Shown here in pieces: positions 1-4,980 of a stretch of DNA of 7,113 bases. The notes beneath the pieces are model-generated. The model did no database searches. It was not told the origin of the DNA and worked only from the letters and a program-made list of their open reading frames with translations. Each line of letters opens with the position of its first letter. The first letter of the stretch is position 1. The translations under genes and the position numbers were made by a program. The stretch comes from Acidobacteriaceae bacterium (lineage in GTDB: Bacteria > Acidobacteriota > Terriglobia > Terriglobales > Acidobacteriaceae): NCBI GenBank assembly GCA_003165095.1, contig PLSH01000117.1, forward strand, positions 29,452 to 36,564, in the 5' to 3' direction.

Positions 1-64
1 AAAAAGTTCTTGATCGATCGGCTCGTCATCGCTGCGCTTCACTCCCGGCAAACACCATCCCGCC
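1..64 (-). other. Region downstream of the CDF gene; possible start of another gene
   Basis: This short stretch follows the CDF stop codon on the minus strand. I see no clear hairpin terminator. One minus-strand frame stays open to the window edge from a GTG at 42-40 (or a TTG at 51-49) and would encode a peptide starting MKRSDDEPIDQELF. A competing frame starts at ATG 29-27. A GGGA lies directly before the GTG, too close for a good ribosome binding site. The peptide is too short to assign; a new minus-strand gene beginning here is possible but unproven. Confidence 0.2.
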
Positions 65-1537
65 CTACCGCGTATTATCCGTCAACGGCTCCGGATGAAT
101 CGTCACCCGGTACACCTCCGGACACTCCAGCTTGAAGCGGTCTTCAAGCGCCGTGATCGCCTCGTGCACCCGATGCATCGGCAGCTCGTCAGGCAATGTG
201 CAGTGGCAGGTAACAGAAATGTGCTCGCGGGTGTGGACCACGGCAATAGCGTGAACGTCAACGATATTCGGGATGTTGGCTGCCGCCGCGCGCAATGCCA
301 ATTCCATCCTGCGGTCTTCCACCGCCGCTTCCTGCGGCTGCTCGATCGTTGCCGGCTCGCTCTCAATATGCGTGAGCACCGCGTCAATCTCGGGAATATC
401 GCGCAGAATCTCCGCCTCCAGCCCGGTCACAAACCCGTGCGCGTCCCGCAGCGTCTTGTTCTCTTCAATCTCCACGTGCAGCTCCACCCGCAGCCGTCCG
501 CGATGCGACTGGATGCTCAGTTCATGCACTGACACGTTGTTGCGCGCCGCCACCGCCCGCACCCGGTCAAAGATGCTCTCCGCCCTGGTCTGCCGCGGCA
601 CCGTGTGGATCACCACGTCGGCCGTCGGCAGCACGCGGTGCACGGCTTCGGTAGCCGCCTGCACCAGTTCCCCCGTGTGCTCGAACGTCGATCGCCGCGG
701 CAGCGCCAGCGTCAGGTCGGCAAAGTAACCCGCCCCGGCTCGACGCACCCGCGCCTGCTCCACCGCCAGCACGCCTTGCACCCTCTGCACCTCGCGCACC
801 AGCCGCCGCCGCGTCTCGGCCGGAATGCCATCCATCAGCGCGCCCACCGCTTCCTGTCCCAGCCGCACCGTCATCCGGAAAATCATCATCGAAACCACCA
901 GCGCAGCAAGCGGGTCCGCGTACCGCAGCCAGCCGATTCCAATTCGCTCTCCCGTCCACGTGGCTAACAGCCCGGCCAGAACCGCCAGCGTGGCCCAGAT
1001 GTCTGAAGCAAAATGGAAGGCGTCCGTTGCCAGCGCCGGCGAACCGGTTCTCATGGCCACCGCCCGCAGTTCCCGCGATCGCCACGAATCCACGCCGACC
1101 GAAGTCACCAGCACCAGCACCGGCCAAAGCGAGTGGTGCAGTTCCACCGCGTGGTAGAAAATCCGCTCCACGGCTTCCCAGATAATCCACGCGCAGGAAA
1201 CGGCCATCAGCCCCGCCTCGCCAAATGCCGACAGGTTCTCGACCTTGCCGTGACCGTAGGTGTGGTCTTCGTCGGCCGGCTTGTCGCTCACCCGCACGGA
1301 AAAGAACGTGAGCGTCGCGCCCACCAGGTCCAGCCCCGAGTGCGCCGCGTCTGAAAGTACCCCCAGAGATCCCGACAACAACCCGGCTGCCAGTTTCAAC
1401 AGAGTCATCGCCGTCGCCGCGATCATCGAATGCAGCGCTACCCGCCGCTTTGCCGCCGATGCTCCGGCCATGTCCAAAGCCGGCGCACCAGTATCGGGTT
1501 CGTTGGATGGCGGCGCGCTGGAGGCAGGTTGATTCAT
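65..1537 (-). CDS. Cation diffusion facilitator (CDF) transporter with three tandem C-terminal domains
   Basis: This is a proton-coupled divalent metal exporter of the CDF/ZnT family in the inner membrane. About six membrane segments can be drawn at residues 34-55, 57-80, 104-121, 136-152, 169-193 and 206-225. The intramembrane metal site is visible as HxxxD in segment 2 (H66, D70) and HxxxD in segment 5 (H175, D179). This HD-HD set is typical of zinc-type members. The loop after segment 2 carries the family's DHTYGHGK motif (91-98). A usual CDF has about 300 residues and one cytoplasmic dimerisation domain. This one has 490 residues, and the extra length looks like two more copies of that domain: about 238-316, 320-395 and 409-485, ending in IHTVP, THIESEP and TIHPEP. 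The start is 7 nt after the ubiE stop and has no good Shine-Dalgarno sequence, so translation may be coupled to ubiE. The family is certain; the metal is inferred. Confidence 0.94.
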   Translation of the reverse strand: MNQPASSAPPSNEPDTGAPALDMAGASAAKRRVALHSMIAATAMTLLKLAAGLLSGSLGVLSDAAHSGLDLVGATLTFFSVRVSDKPADEDHTYGHGKVENLSAFGEAGLMAVSCAWIIWEAVERIFYHAVELHHSLWPVLVLVTSVGVDSWRSRELRAVAMRTGSPALATDAFHFASDIWATLAVLAGLLATWTGERIGIGWLRYADPLAALVVSMMIFRMTVRLGQEAVGALMDGIPAETRRRLVREVQRVQGVLAVEQARVRRAGAGYFADLTLALPRRSTFEHTGELVQAATEAVHRVLPTADVVIHTVPRQTRAESIFDRVRAVAARNNVSVHELSIQSHRGRLRVELHVEIEENKTLRDAHGFVTGLEAEILRDIPEIDAVLTHIESEPATIEQPQEAAVEDRRMELALRAAAANIPNIVDVHAIAVVHTREHISVTCHCTLPDELPMHRVHEAITALEDRFKLECPEVYRVTIHPEPLTDNTR

Positions 1538-1544
1538 TGCCAGT

Positions 1545-2294
1545 CTAGATTACAGGCGCTCGCTTGGCCGTGTACAACCCGGCAATCCCAAACGTATACG
1601 GCTGCCAGGAGCATTCCGCGTAGCCCGTTCTCCGCATCAGTTCCAGCATCTCCGTCGGCGGCGGAAAATTGCCGACTGAGATCGGCAGATAGTTGTACGG
1701 TCCGTTCTTGCCGCAGATCACGCGGCCAATCGCCGGCAGCACGCGCCGGAAATACACCGCATACGCCTTGCCGATCAGCCCGCCCGGCTCGCTGAACTCC
1801 AGGATCCCCAACTGGCCGCCCGGCTTCAGCACCCGCTGAAACTCCCGCAACCCCGCCTCGTAGTTAGCCAGATTCCTGAATCCGAATGCCGTTACAATCA
1901 GGTCGAGCGACTCCGCCTTGAGCGGCAAATGCAGAGCGTCGGCTTCGAGCACCGTCACGCCATGACGTTCAAACTTGCGCGCCCCGCGATCCAGCATTCC
2001 CCGCGCAAAATCCGCCGCCAGTACCGGCCGCGCTCCCCGTGGCCGCCGCCGCATCAGCGCCATCGTCATGTCGCCCGTGCCGCAGCAGATGTCCAGAATC
2101 GCCGCTTCGGGTCGCGCCAGCACATCCCTGAATCGCCGCGCCGTCCTGCGCCACCACAGCCGGTCCACATTGGCTGAGAGCACATGATTTAGCAGATCAT
2201 ACCGCGGCGCAATCGCGTCGAACATCTGCCGCACAGCCCGCGCCGCGCTCGCCTCGTCCGCCGTCCCCGTCGGTTTAGCCCCCATTGCCTGCAT
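1545..2294 (-). CDS. ubiE: Demethylmenaquinone methyltransferase UbiE/MenG
   Basis: This SAM-dependent C-methyltransferase does the last step of menaquinone synthesis (demethylmenaquinone to menaquinone); in ubiquinone makers the same family also methylates the benzoquinol precursor. The length of 249 residues is normal. The first UbiE signature is at residues 32-47 (YDLLNHVLSANVDRLW), with D where the classical pattern has H. SAM motif I is LDICCGTGD (67-75), followed by the acidic strand end VLAAD (91-95). TAFGFRNL (135-142), the second signature RVLKPGG (154-160), LEFSEP (165-170) and GPYNYLPISVGNFP (198-211) are all family hallmarks. The first ATG is chosen because GAGGTAGG sits just upstream; an in-frame ATG three codons later is less well placed. 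The CDF transporter gene follows after 7 nt. I cannot tell from the sequence whether ubiquinone is also made; menaquinone is inferred from the probable phylum. Confidence 0.95.
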   Translation of the reverse strand: MQAMGAKPTGTADEASAARAVRQMFDAIAPRYDLLNHVLSANVDRLWWRRTARRFRDVLARPEAAILDICCGTGDMTMALMRRRPRGARPVLAADFARGMLDRGARKFERHGVTVLEADALHLPLKAESLDLIVTAFGFRNLANYEAGLREFQRVLKPGGQLGILEFSEPGGLIGKAYAVYFRRVLPAIGRVICGKNGPYNYLPISVGNFPPPTEMLELMRRTGYAECSWQPYTFGIAGLYTAKRAPVI

Positions 2295-2301
2295 CGTTCA
2301 A

Positions 2302-2309
2302 CCTACCTC
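2302..2309 (-). promoter_or_regulatory. Ribosome binding site of ubiE
   Basis: On the minus strand this reads GAGGTAGG. The second AGG ends 7 nt before the ATG at 2294, which supports that ATG over the in-frame ATG three codons downstream. Confidence 0.6.
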
Positions 2310-2326
2310 GGCTCACTGATAAAACT

Positions 2327-2347
2327 GGGCAGAATTTAAAAATGCCC
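2327..2347 (-). repeat. Inverted repeat upstream of ubiE (possible weak terminator or leader hairpin)
   Basis: The arms GGGCA and TGCCC match perfectly over 5 bp with an 11-nt AT-rich loop. On the minus strand a T-rich AGTTTTAT follows. It lies about 30 nt before the ubiE start codon. The short stem and long loop make a strong terminator unlikely. Confidence 0.3.
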
Positions 2348-2564
2348 GCTTCCCTATCCTAAAATGTCCAGGGAGGTATGAAGGCAGAGAGCATTGGCCA
2401 GTCGGCAAATAATGGCTTATTTGGACATCGAAGCCGAAGAAAAACGATTGAATAATAGAGCGGCACTTCTTTGTTCCTTCGCTCTCTTGCGCCCGCCGCC
2501 AAATCCTCGTCGCCTCTTTAGAGTCAAATTGCTGCGAATTCCTCGACAGGAGAGCGTGTCAGTT

Positions 2565-3389
2565 TCAGGCTCTGAGACATTCGCTTTGAAGTTCGAGCGA
2601 GCCCTGAAGATACAGGCGAGCGCAGCCCGCGATCTTCACGAGATCGCCCGCGATTGTGCTCTGCATGGTTCCACCGCGCGCGCTGAGTTGTTGCGCACGC
2701 AACTTACCCCTGCCCAGTCTTCCCGCCCAGTAGGGAGCCAGCGTGCAATGTATCGAGCCTGTTGCGGGGTCCTCATTGATGCCGACTGACGGAGCAAATA
2801 ATCGGCACACGTAATCCACTTCACCCTCGCCGGGAGCGGTAACGATCGTTCCGCCGATCCCGATATCAATTCTTGCAAGGTCGGCAAAATTGGGCTGCAA
2901 TGCTCGCACTTGAGCAGCTTGATCCACCACCACGAGGTAATCGCGGGATTTCATCACCAGCGCCGTCTTCAAACCCAGGGCTGGTAAGAGGCCGGCTGGC
3001 GTCTCGCAGGTTTGGGGCGGCCTGGCGGGAAAGTCCATTTCAAAGCCGTCCTGCTCCTGAGCGACGGGGCCCCGAGCCACGCTCAACACGCCGCTGCGGG
3101 TGTGAAAGCGAACTGGCCACACGTCGTGCTTCCGCAGCGCGAGCACATAGGCGGATGCCAGGGTTGCGTGCCCGCATAGGTCGTCCTCAACTTCGGGTGT
3201 AAACCACCGCAAGTCGAACTCACCATCGGCGCGAGGGACAACAAATGCAGTCTCGCTGTGTCTGTTCTCAGCCGCGATTTTCTGCATCGTGCTATCCGCG
3301 GGAAAAGCGGAAAGGATGCAAACCCCCGCCGGGTTACCTCGAAAGATCTCGCCCGTAAATGCATCAACGTGGTAATACGGAATTGCCAA
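2565..3389 (-). CDS. PhzF family isomerase/epimerase, TTG start
   Basis: This is a member of the PhzF family of cofactor-free isomerases with the diaminopimelate epimerase fold. The name comes from the phenazine enzyme, but most members in bacteria without phenazine genes have no known substrate, and no phenazine gene is near. With the TTG start at 3389 the protein has 274 residues, normal for the family. Family motifs are the N-terminal IPYYHVDAFTGEIFRGNPAG (3-22), the catalytic glutamate in HSETAFV (E46), CGHAT (72-76, H74) and NEDPATGS (205-212). The frame can extend 13 codons further to a GTG at 3428, but those residues match nothing in the family. AGAGGA lies 7 nt before the TTG, and translation from TTG begins exactly where PhzF proteins normally begin. 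The AHSA1 gene ends 69 nt upstream. Lower GC than ubiE and gyrA suggests an acquired or accessory gene. Family certain, substrate unknown. Confidence 0.92.
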   Translation of the reverse strand: MAIPYYHVDAFTGEIFRGNPAGVCILSAFPADSTMQKIAAENRHSETAFVVPRADGEFDLRWFTPEVEDDLCGHATLASAYVLALRKHDVWPVRFHTRSGVLSVARGPVAQEQDGFEMDFPARPPQTCETPAGLLPALGLKTALVMKSRDYLVVVDQAAQVRALQPNFADLARIDIGIGGTIVTAPGEGEVDYVCRLFAPSVGINEDPATGSIHCTLAPYWAGRLGRGKLRAQQLSARGGTMQSTIAGDLVKIAGCARLYLQGSLELQSECLRA

Positions 3390-3396
3390 GTCGTGA

Positions 3397-3402
3397 TCCT
3401 CT
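3397..3402 (-). promoter_or_regulatory. Ribosome binding site that fixes the TTG start of phzF
   Basis: The minus strand reads AGAGGA, separated by 7 nt from the TTG at 3389-3387. It decides the start in favour of TTG over the upstream GTG at 3428. Confidence 0.6.
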
Positions 3403-3418
3403 GCAAGGCAACAATATA

Positions 3419-3444
3419 CCCGGCGCACCGCAGCTCATGCCGGG
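3419..3444 (-). terminator. Weak hairpin between the AHSA1 gene and phzF
   Basis: The arms CCCGGC (3419-3424) and GCCGGG (3439-3444) are perfectly complementary around a 14-nt loop. On the minus strand the hairpin lies about 15 nt after the AHSA1 stop and is followed by TATATTGTT, only a loose U-rich tract. It could attenuate transcription into phzF. The long loop and poor U-tract make this tentative. Confidence 0.25.
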
Positions 3445-3458
3445 CGATGAACCGCGCA

Positions 3459-3899
3459 TTAGTGTGGCTTGAACGTCTTGCCTGTTTCGATCAGCGTTTT
3501 GAGCCGGGAGAGGGTGCGTGGCCAGCCATCCGCACAGGAATCGTAGCCGCTATCGTCCTCCGCCCACTGGTCATGCGTGACGGACACCTTGGTAGCCTCA
3601 CTCTCCGGCGTCAGTTCTATCGTGACGCGAGAGATATTGTTGGAAGAGCCGAGGGCAAATGTGTATTGCAACAGCTTTGGCGGCTCAGATTGGAGCACCT
3701 CGCCGCGAACATATGGAACGCGCTTGCCATCGGCTCCAATGCCGGACCAGTTCATCGAACCGCCGGGCTTCAGATCAACTTCGAGTTCGGCCCCTCCAAA
3801 GATGATGCGGTTGGATTCCGGAGAGACGAAGCCCTCCCAGACTCTATCTGGAGGTGTGGCGAAGTAGAAGACGAAGTGCAATGGAGTTCGTTCGGCCAT
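3459..3899 (-). CDS. SRPBCC / AHSA1-like START-domain protein
   Basis: This is a 146-residue single-domain protein of the AHSA1 (Hsp90 ATPase activator homologue 1-like) branch of the SRPBCC superfamily, a helix-grip fold with a hydrophobic ligand cavity. Bacterial members are small cytoplasmic proteins of largely unknown ligand. Visible family features are the N-terminal strand and ATPPDRVWEGFVSPE (14-28), DLKPGG (42-47), the PPKLLQYTF strand (73-81), TKVSVTHDQW (103-112) and the C-terminal helix with GWPRTLSRLKTLIETGK (125-141). The ATG at 3899 is chosen because AAGGAG lies 5 nt upstream; an upstream in-frame TTG at 3932 would put that site inside the gene. AHSA1 genes are often next to an ArsR-type repressor gene, but none is seen here. 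phzF follows after 69 nt. Family clear, role unknown. Confidence 0.9.
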   Translation of the reverse strand: MAERTPLHFVFYFATPPDRVWEGFVSPESNRIIFGGAELEVDLKPGGSMNWSGIGADGKRVPYVRGEVLQSEPPKLLQYTFALGSSNNISRVTIELTPESEATKVSVTHDQWAEDDSGYDSCADGWPRTLSRLKTLIETGKTFKPH

Positions 3900-3915
3900 C
3901 TGATCTCCTTTGCCG

Positions 3916-3959
3916 TTTATGCTAACCCGCAAGAAAAGACTCCAATGTATTGACCATTG
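3916..3959 (-). promoter_or_regulatory. Possible promoter and operator-like inverted repeat of the AHSA1 gene
   Basis: On the minus strand TTGGAG (3945-3940) and CATAAA (3921-3916) are 18 nt apart and could act as -35 and -10 boxes ahead of the ribosome binding site. A perfect inverted repeat CAATG-N7-CATTG (3943-3959) overlaps the -35 candidate, the place where a repressor would bind. Both boxes are imperfect, so this is tentative. Confidence 0.25.
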
Positions 3960-4198
3960 TACAAAACTGAGCGGGTATTAGGTATTCCGAGCGCTGCAGT
4001 TCCAGTACGAAAAAATTGGTGAGTCAAGTCACTTGCTGCCGGCAACTCTATAGATATTTCGTACCGATGCACGGCAAGTACTGATTTCATCTTCCCGTGG
4101 GGAAAAGCTGTCGTGTGTATTCGACTGCTCCGGCTCTCGGCTTTGAGACCCGGGCAACCACAATCCGCCGCCCGCCTGGACTAACTGTTCACTGTCCG
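3960..4198. other. Gene-free stretch between the AHSA1 promoter region and the gyrA remnant
   Basis: I see no credible gene here. The frame that crosses it on the minus strand (4334 to 4029) resembles no protein family I know and runs through the gyrA repeat in a third frame. The stretch contains a REP-like hairpin at 4130-4153, a small 5-bp hairpin TTCCC-GTG-GGGAA at 4092-4104, and an imperfect tandem 7-mer ACTGTTC/ACTGTCC at 4184-4197. It is probably the downstream flank of the gyrA-linked module. Confidence 0.5.
4130..4153. repeat. REP-like palindrome
   Basis: The left arm CCGGCTCTC pairs with the right arm GAGACCCGG, with one C-C mismatch in a 9-position stem and a 6-nt loop GGCTTT. It lies about 45 nt beyond the end of the gyrA remnant and has no U-tract. 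It could be a dispersed intergenic palindrome or a 3' stabilising hairpin for the gyrA-module transcript. Its copy number in the genome cannot be judged from one window. Confidence 0.4.
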
Positions 4199-4288
4199 CT
4201 ATCCCAACTGCAACCGCGTCCCCTGCTCCTCGTCCTTGCAGTTCAACTCCTCCGGAGGAATAATCACCGCCGCGGCAACTTTGTGGTC
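4199..4288 (-). pseudogene. Remnant of the 3' end of gyrA
   Basis: Read on the minus strand in the right frame, this stretch encodes DHKVAAAVIIPPEEL, then NCKDEEQGTRLQLG and a TAG stop. It clearly matches the end of the intact GyrA in this window (DKVAAAVIIPPEEL, then KDDEQGTLLQ). It has two inserted codons (AAC TGC). The intact gene's TAG is TTG here, so the frame reads two more codons to a new TAG. Several of the substitutions are synonymous (AAA/AAG, GTT/GTG, CCT/CCG, TTG/CTG). It has no start and is a tail only. The end of the nucleotidyltransferase gene overlaps it in another frame. It was left either when a cassette split off the old gyrA tail or by duplication of the gyrA end. Confidence 0.8.
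4202..4285 (-). repeat. Direct repeat of the gyrA 3' end, distal copy
   Basis: This 84-nt copy aligns with 4903-4980 at 69 of 78 bases, plus one 6-nt insertion (4238-4243). The match extends past the former stop codon through GGA, so it includes the first bases after gyrA. It is the distal boundary of the two-gene module. Confidence 0.8.
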
Positions 4289-4734
4289 TGCTCGGCTGCT
4301 CGCAGCCTCTTAACATCAAGCAGATCCTGATCACGTCCGCTTGCCAGCTTGTTGCGGATCAGATCTTCTCTCGATATGACCAGCGCCGGAGTATCCTCGT
4401 CGATAAACCCCTCCAAGCGGTGCTCCCAGGCGCTGTCAAAATCCAGTCCTGAAACCTGCTGCAGTATGTCAATGCGTTCCGGCGACTGGCCCATTTGAAA
4501 GATCGTTCCGTCCATGAAATCGTCCGGTGTCATTCCAGCTATCGGAGCGCCGAAGTCAGCGAGCGCCTGAAATACAGCCTTTGCGTTATCCGGGTCTGTG
4601 CGAATCCAGAGGTCGATATCCTTCGTTGTGCGCGGTTCCAGGTGCACACCGAAGGCGTAGCCTCCGATAACCAGATATTTAACTTTGTGGGCGCTGAATG
4701 CGCGCAGGACGTCCTGAAAGTCCTTGTTCATCAT
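4264..4734 (-). CDS. DUF6036-type nucleotidyltransferase (MNT-like), toxin-antitoxin-like
   Basis: This 156-residue protein has the minimal nucleotidyltransferase fold seen in MNT/AbiEii-type accessory genes. The core is VKYLVIGGYAFGVHLE (18-33, GG at 24-25), then TTKDIDLWI with the metal-binding pair D39 and D41, and a third acidic residue in ERIDIL (D89). VISREDLIRNKLASGRDQD (119-137) is the conserved C-terminal block of this family. Such proteins are expected to move a nucleotide onto a protein or RNA; no substrate can be named. The ATG at 4734 is chosen because AAAGGAG (4744-4750) lies 9 nt upstream; the frame also opens further upstream, but within the small gene before it. It overlaps that gene by 56 nt, so translation is probably coupled. 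The last residues (about TTKLPRR) and the stop lie inside the gyrA repeat, in a different frame from gyrA, so the natural C-terminus has been replaced or trimmed. Confidence 0.85.
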   Translation of the reverse strand: MMNKDFQDVLRAFSAHKVKYLVIGGYAFGVHLEPRTTKDIDLWIRTDPDNAKAVFQALADFGAPIAGMTPDDFMDGTIFQMGQSPERIDILQQVSGLDFDSAWEHRLEGFIDEDTPALVISREDLIRNKLASGRDQDLLDVKRLRAAEQTTKLPRR

Positions 4735-4894
4735 GGGCTGGCACTCCTTTGAAGGCGGCTGCGAATGCATATGCGTCCTGGCTCAATTCCGAGATGGCAA
4801 TCAAGCGCGCGCCGATCGACTGGCTTTGCCAATATCGATACGACTCAGCCTGTTGCTCATCAAGATCGGTCACTCGGCGAAGTGTCTTGTCCAT
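4679..4894 (-). CDS. Small protein paired with the nucleotidyltransferase (possible antitoxin)
   Basis: This 71-residue protein starts MDKTLRRVTDLDEQQAESYR and is mostly charged and helical up to about residue 48 (SELSQDAYAFAAAFKG). I recall similar short proteins directly ahead of DUF6036 nucleotidyltransferases, which is the main support for calling it real. GGGAG lies 7 nt before the ATG, right at the gyrA stop codon, so it is likely translated from the gyrA transcript. Its last 18 codons overlap the nucleotidyltransferase in another frame and end in ARIQRPQS. No DNA-binding motif is evident. An antitoxin or partner role is inferred only from its size, its position and the overlapping pair. 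It could also be a helper protein of unknown function. Confidence 0.7.
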   Translation of the reverse strand: MDKTLRRVTDLDEQQAESYRYWQSQSIGARLIAISELSQDAYAFAAAFKGVPAHDEQGLSGRPARIQRPQS

Positions 4895-4902
4895 GCATGT
4901 GC

Positions 4903-4980
4903 TCCCTACTGCAGCAGCGTCCCCTGCTCGTCGTCCTTCAGCTCCTCCGGCGGAATAATCACCGCCGCGGCCACCTTGTC
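4903..4980 (-). repeat. Direct repeat of the gyrA 3' end, proximal copy inside gyrA
   Basis: This is the intact copy: it encodes the last residues of GyrA (from DKVAAAV to LLQ), the TAG stop and the next three bases. Its counterpart is 4202-4285. The two-gene module starts within a few bases of its end. Confidence 0.8.

Larger units (their letters stand above)
2295..2564. other. Intergenic region between phzF and ubiE
   Basis: This 270-nt gap separates phzF from ubiE and should contain the ubiE promoter, but I find no convincing -35/-10 pair. It holds an inverted repeat, GGGCA (2327-2331) and TGCCC (2343-2347), around an 11-nt AT-rich loop. On the minus strand this hairpin is followed by AGTTTTAT, so it could be a weak terminator for phzF or a structured leader of ubiE. 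A 25-codon plus-strand frame (2378-2455) is present but unconvincing. The gap is more AT-rich than the flanking ubiE gene. Confidence 0.5.

Noticed and set aside
2378..2455. A 25-codon plus-strand frame starting MKAESIGQSANNG after GGGAGG.
   Set aside because: The GGGAGG is only 1 nt from the ATG, too close to work. The peptide matches no family I know, and no promoter is evident.
2394..2789. Plus-strand 131-codon frame.
   Set aside because: Most of it lies antisense to the clear PhzF gene and it has no family motifs.
2565..3389. Phenazine biosynthesis locus, because of the PhzF gene.
   Set aside because: No other phenazine gene is present, and PhzF-family proteins are common in bacteria that make no phenazines.
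3258..3953. Plus-strand 231-codon frame.
   Set aside because: It is antisense to both PhzF and the AHSA1 gene, which have strong motifs and ribosome sites. It shows no recognisable domain.
4029..4334. Minus-strand 101-codon frame after the nucleotidyltransferase.
   Set aside because: It crosses both the nucleotidyltransferase end and the gyrA repeat in a third frame, has no ribosome site and low-complexity Gly-rich sequence.
4199..4902. Insertion sequence or transposon with terminal inverted repeats.
   Set aside because: The flanking repeats are direct, not inverted. No transposase or integrase is encoded, and no short target duplication was seen.
4202..4980. Assembly artefact as the explanation of the duplicated gyrA end.
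   Set aside because: The two copies differ at nine bases and by a 6-nt insertion, so they are not one sequence assembled twice.
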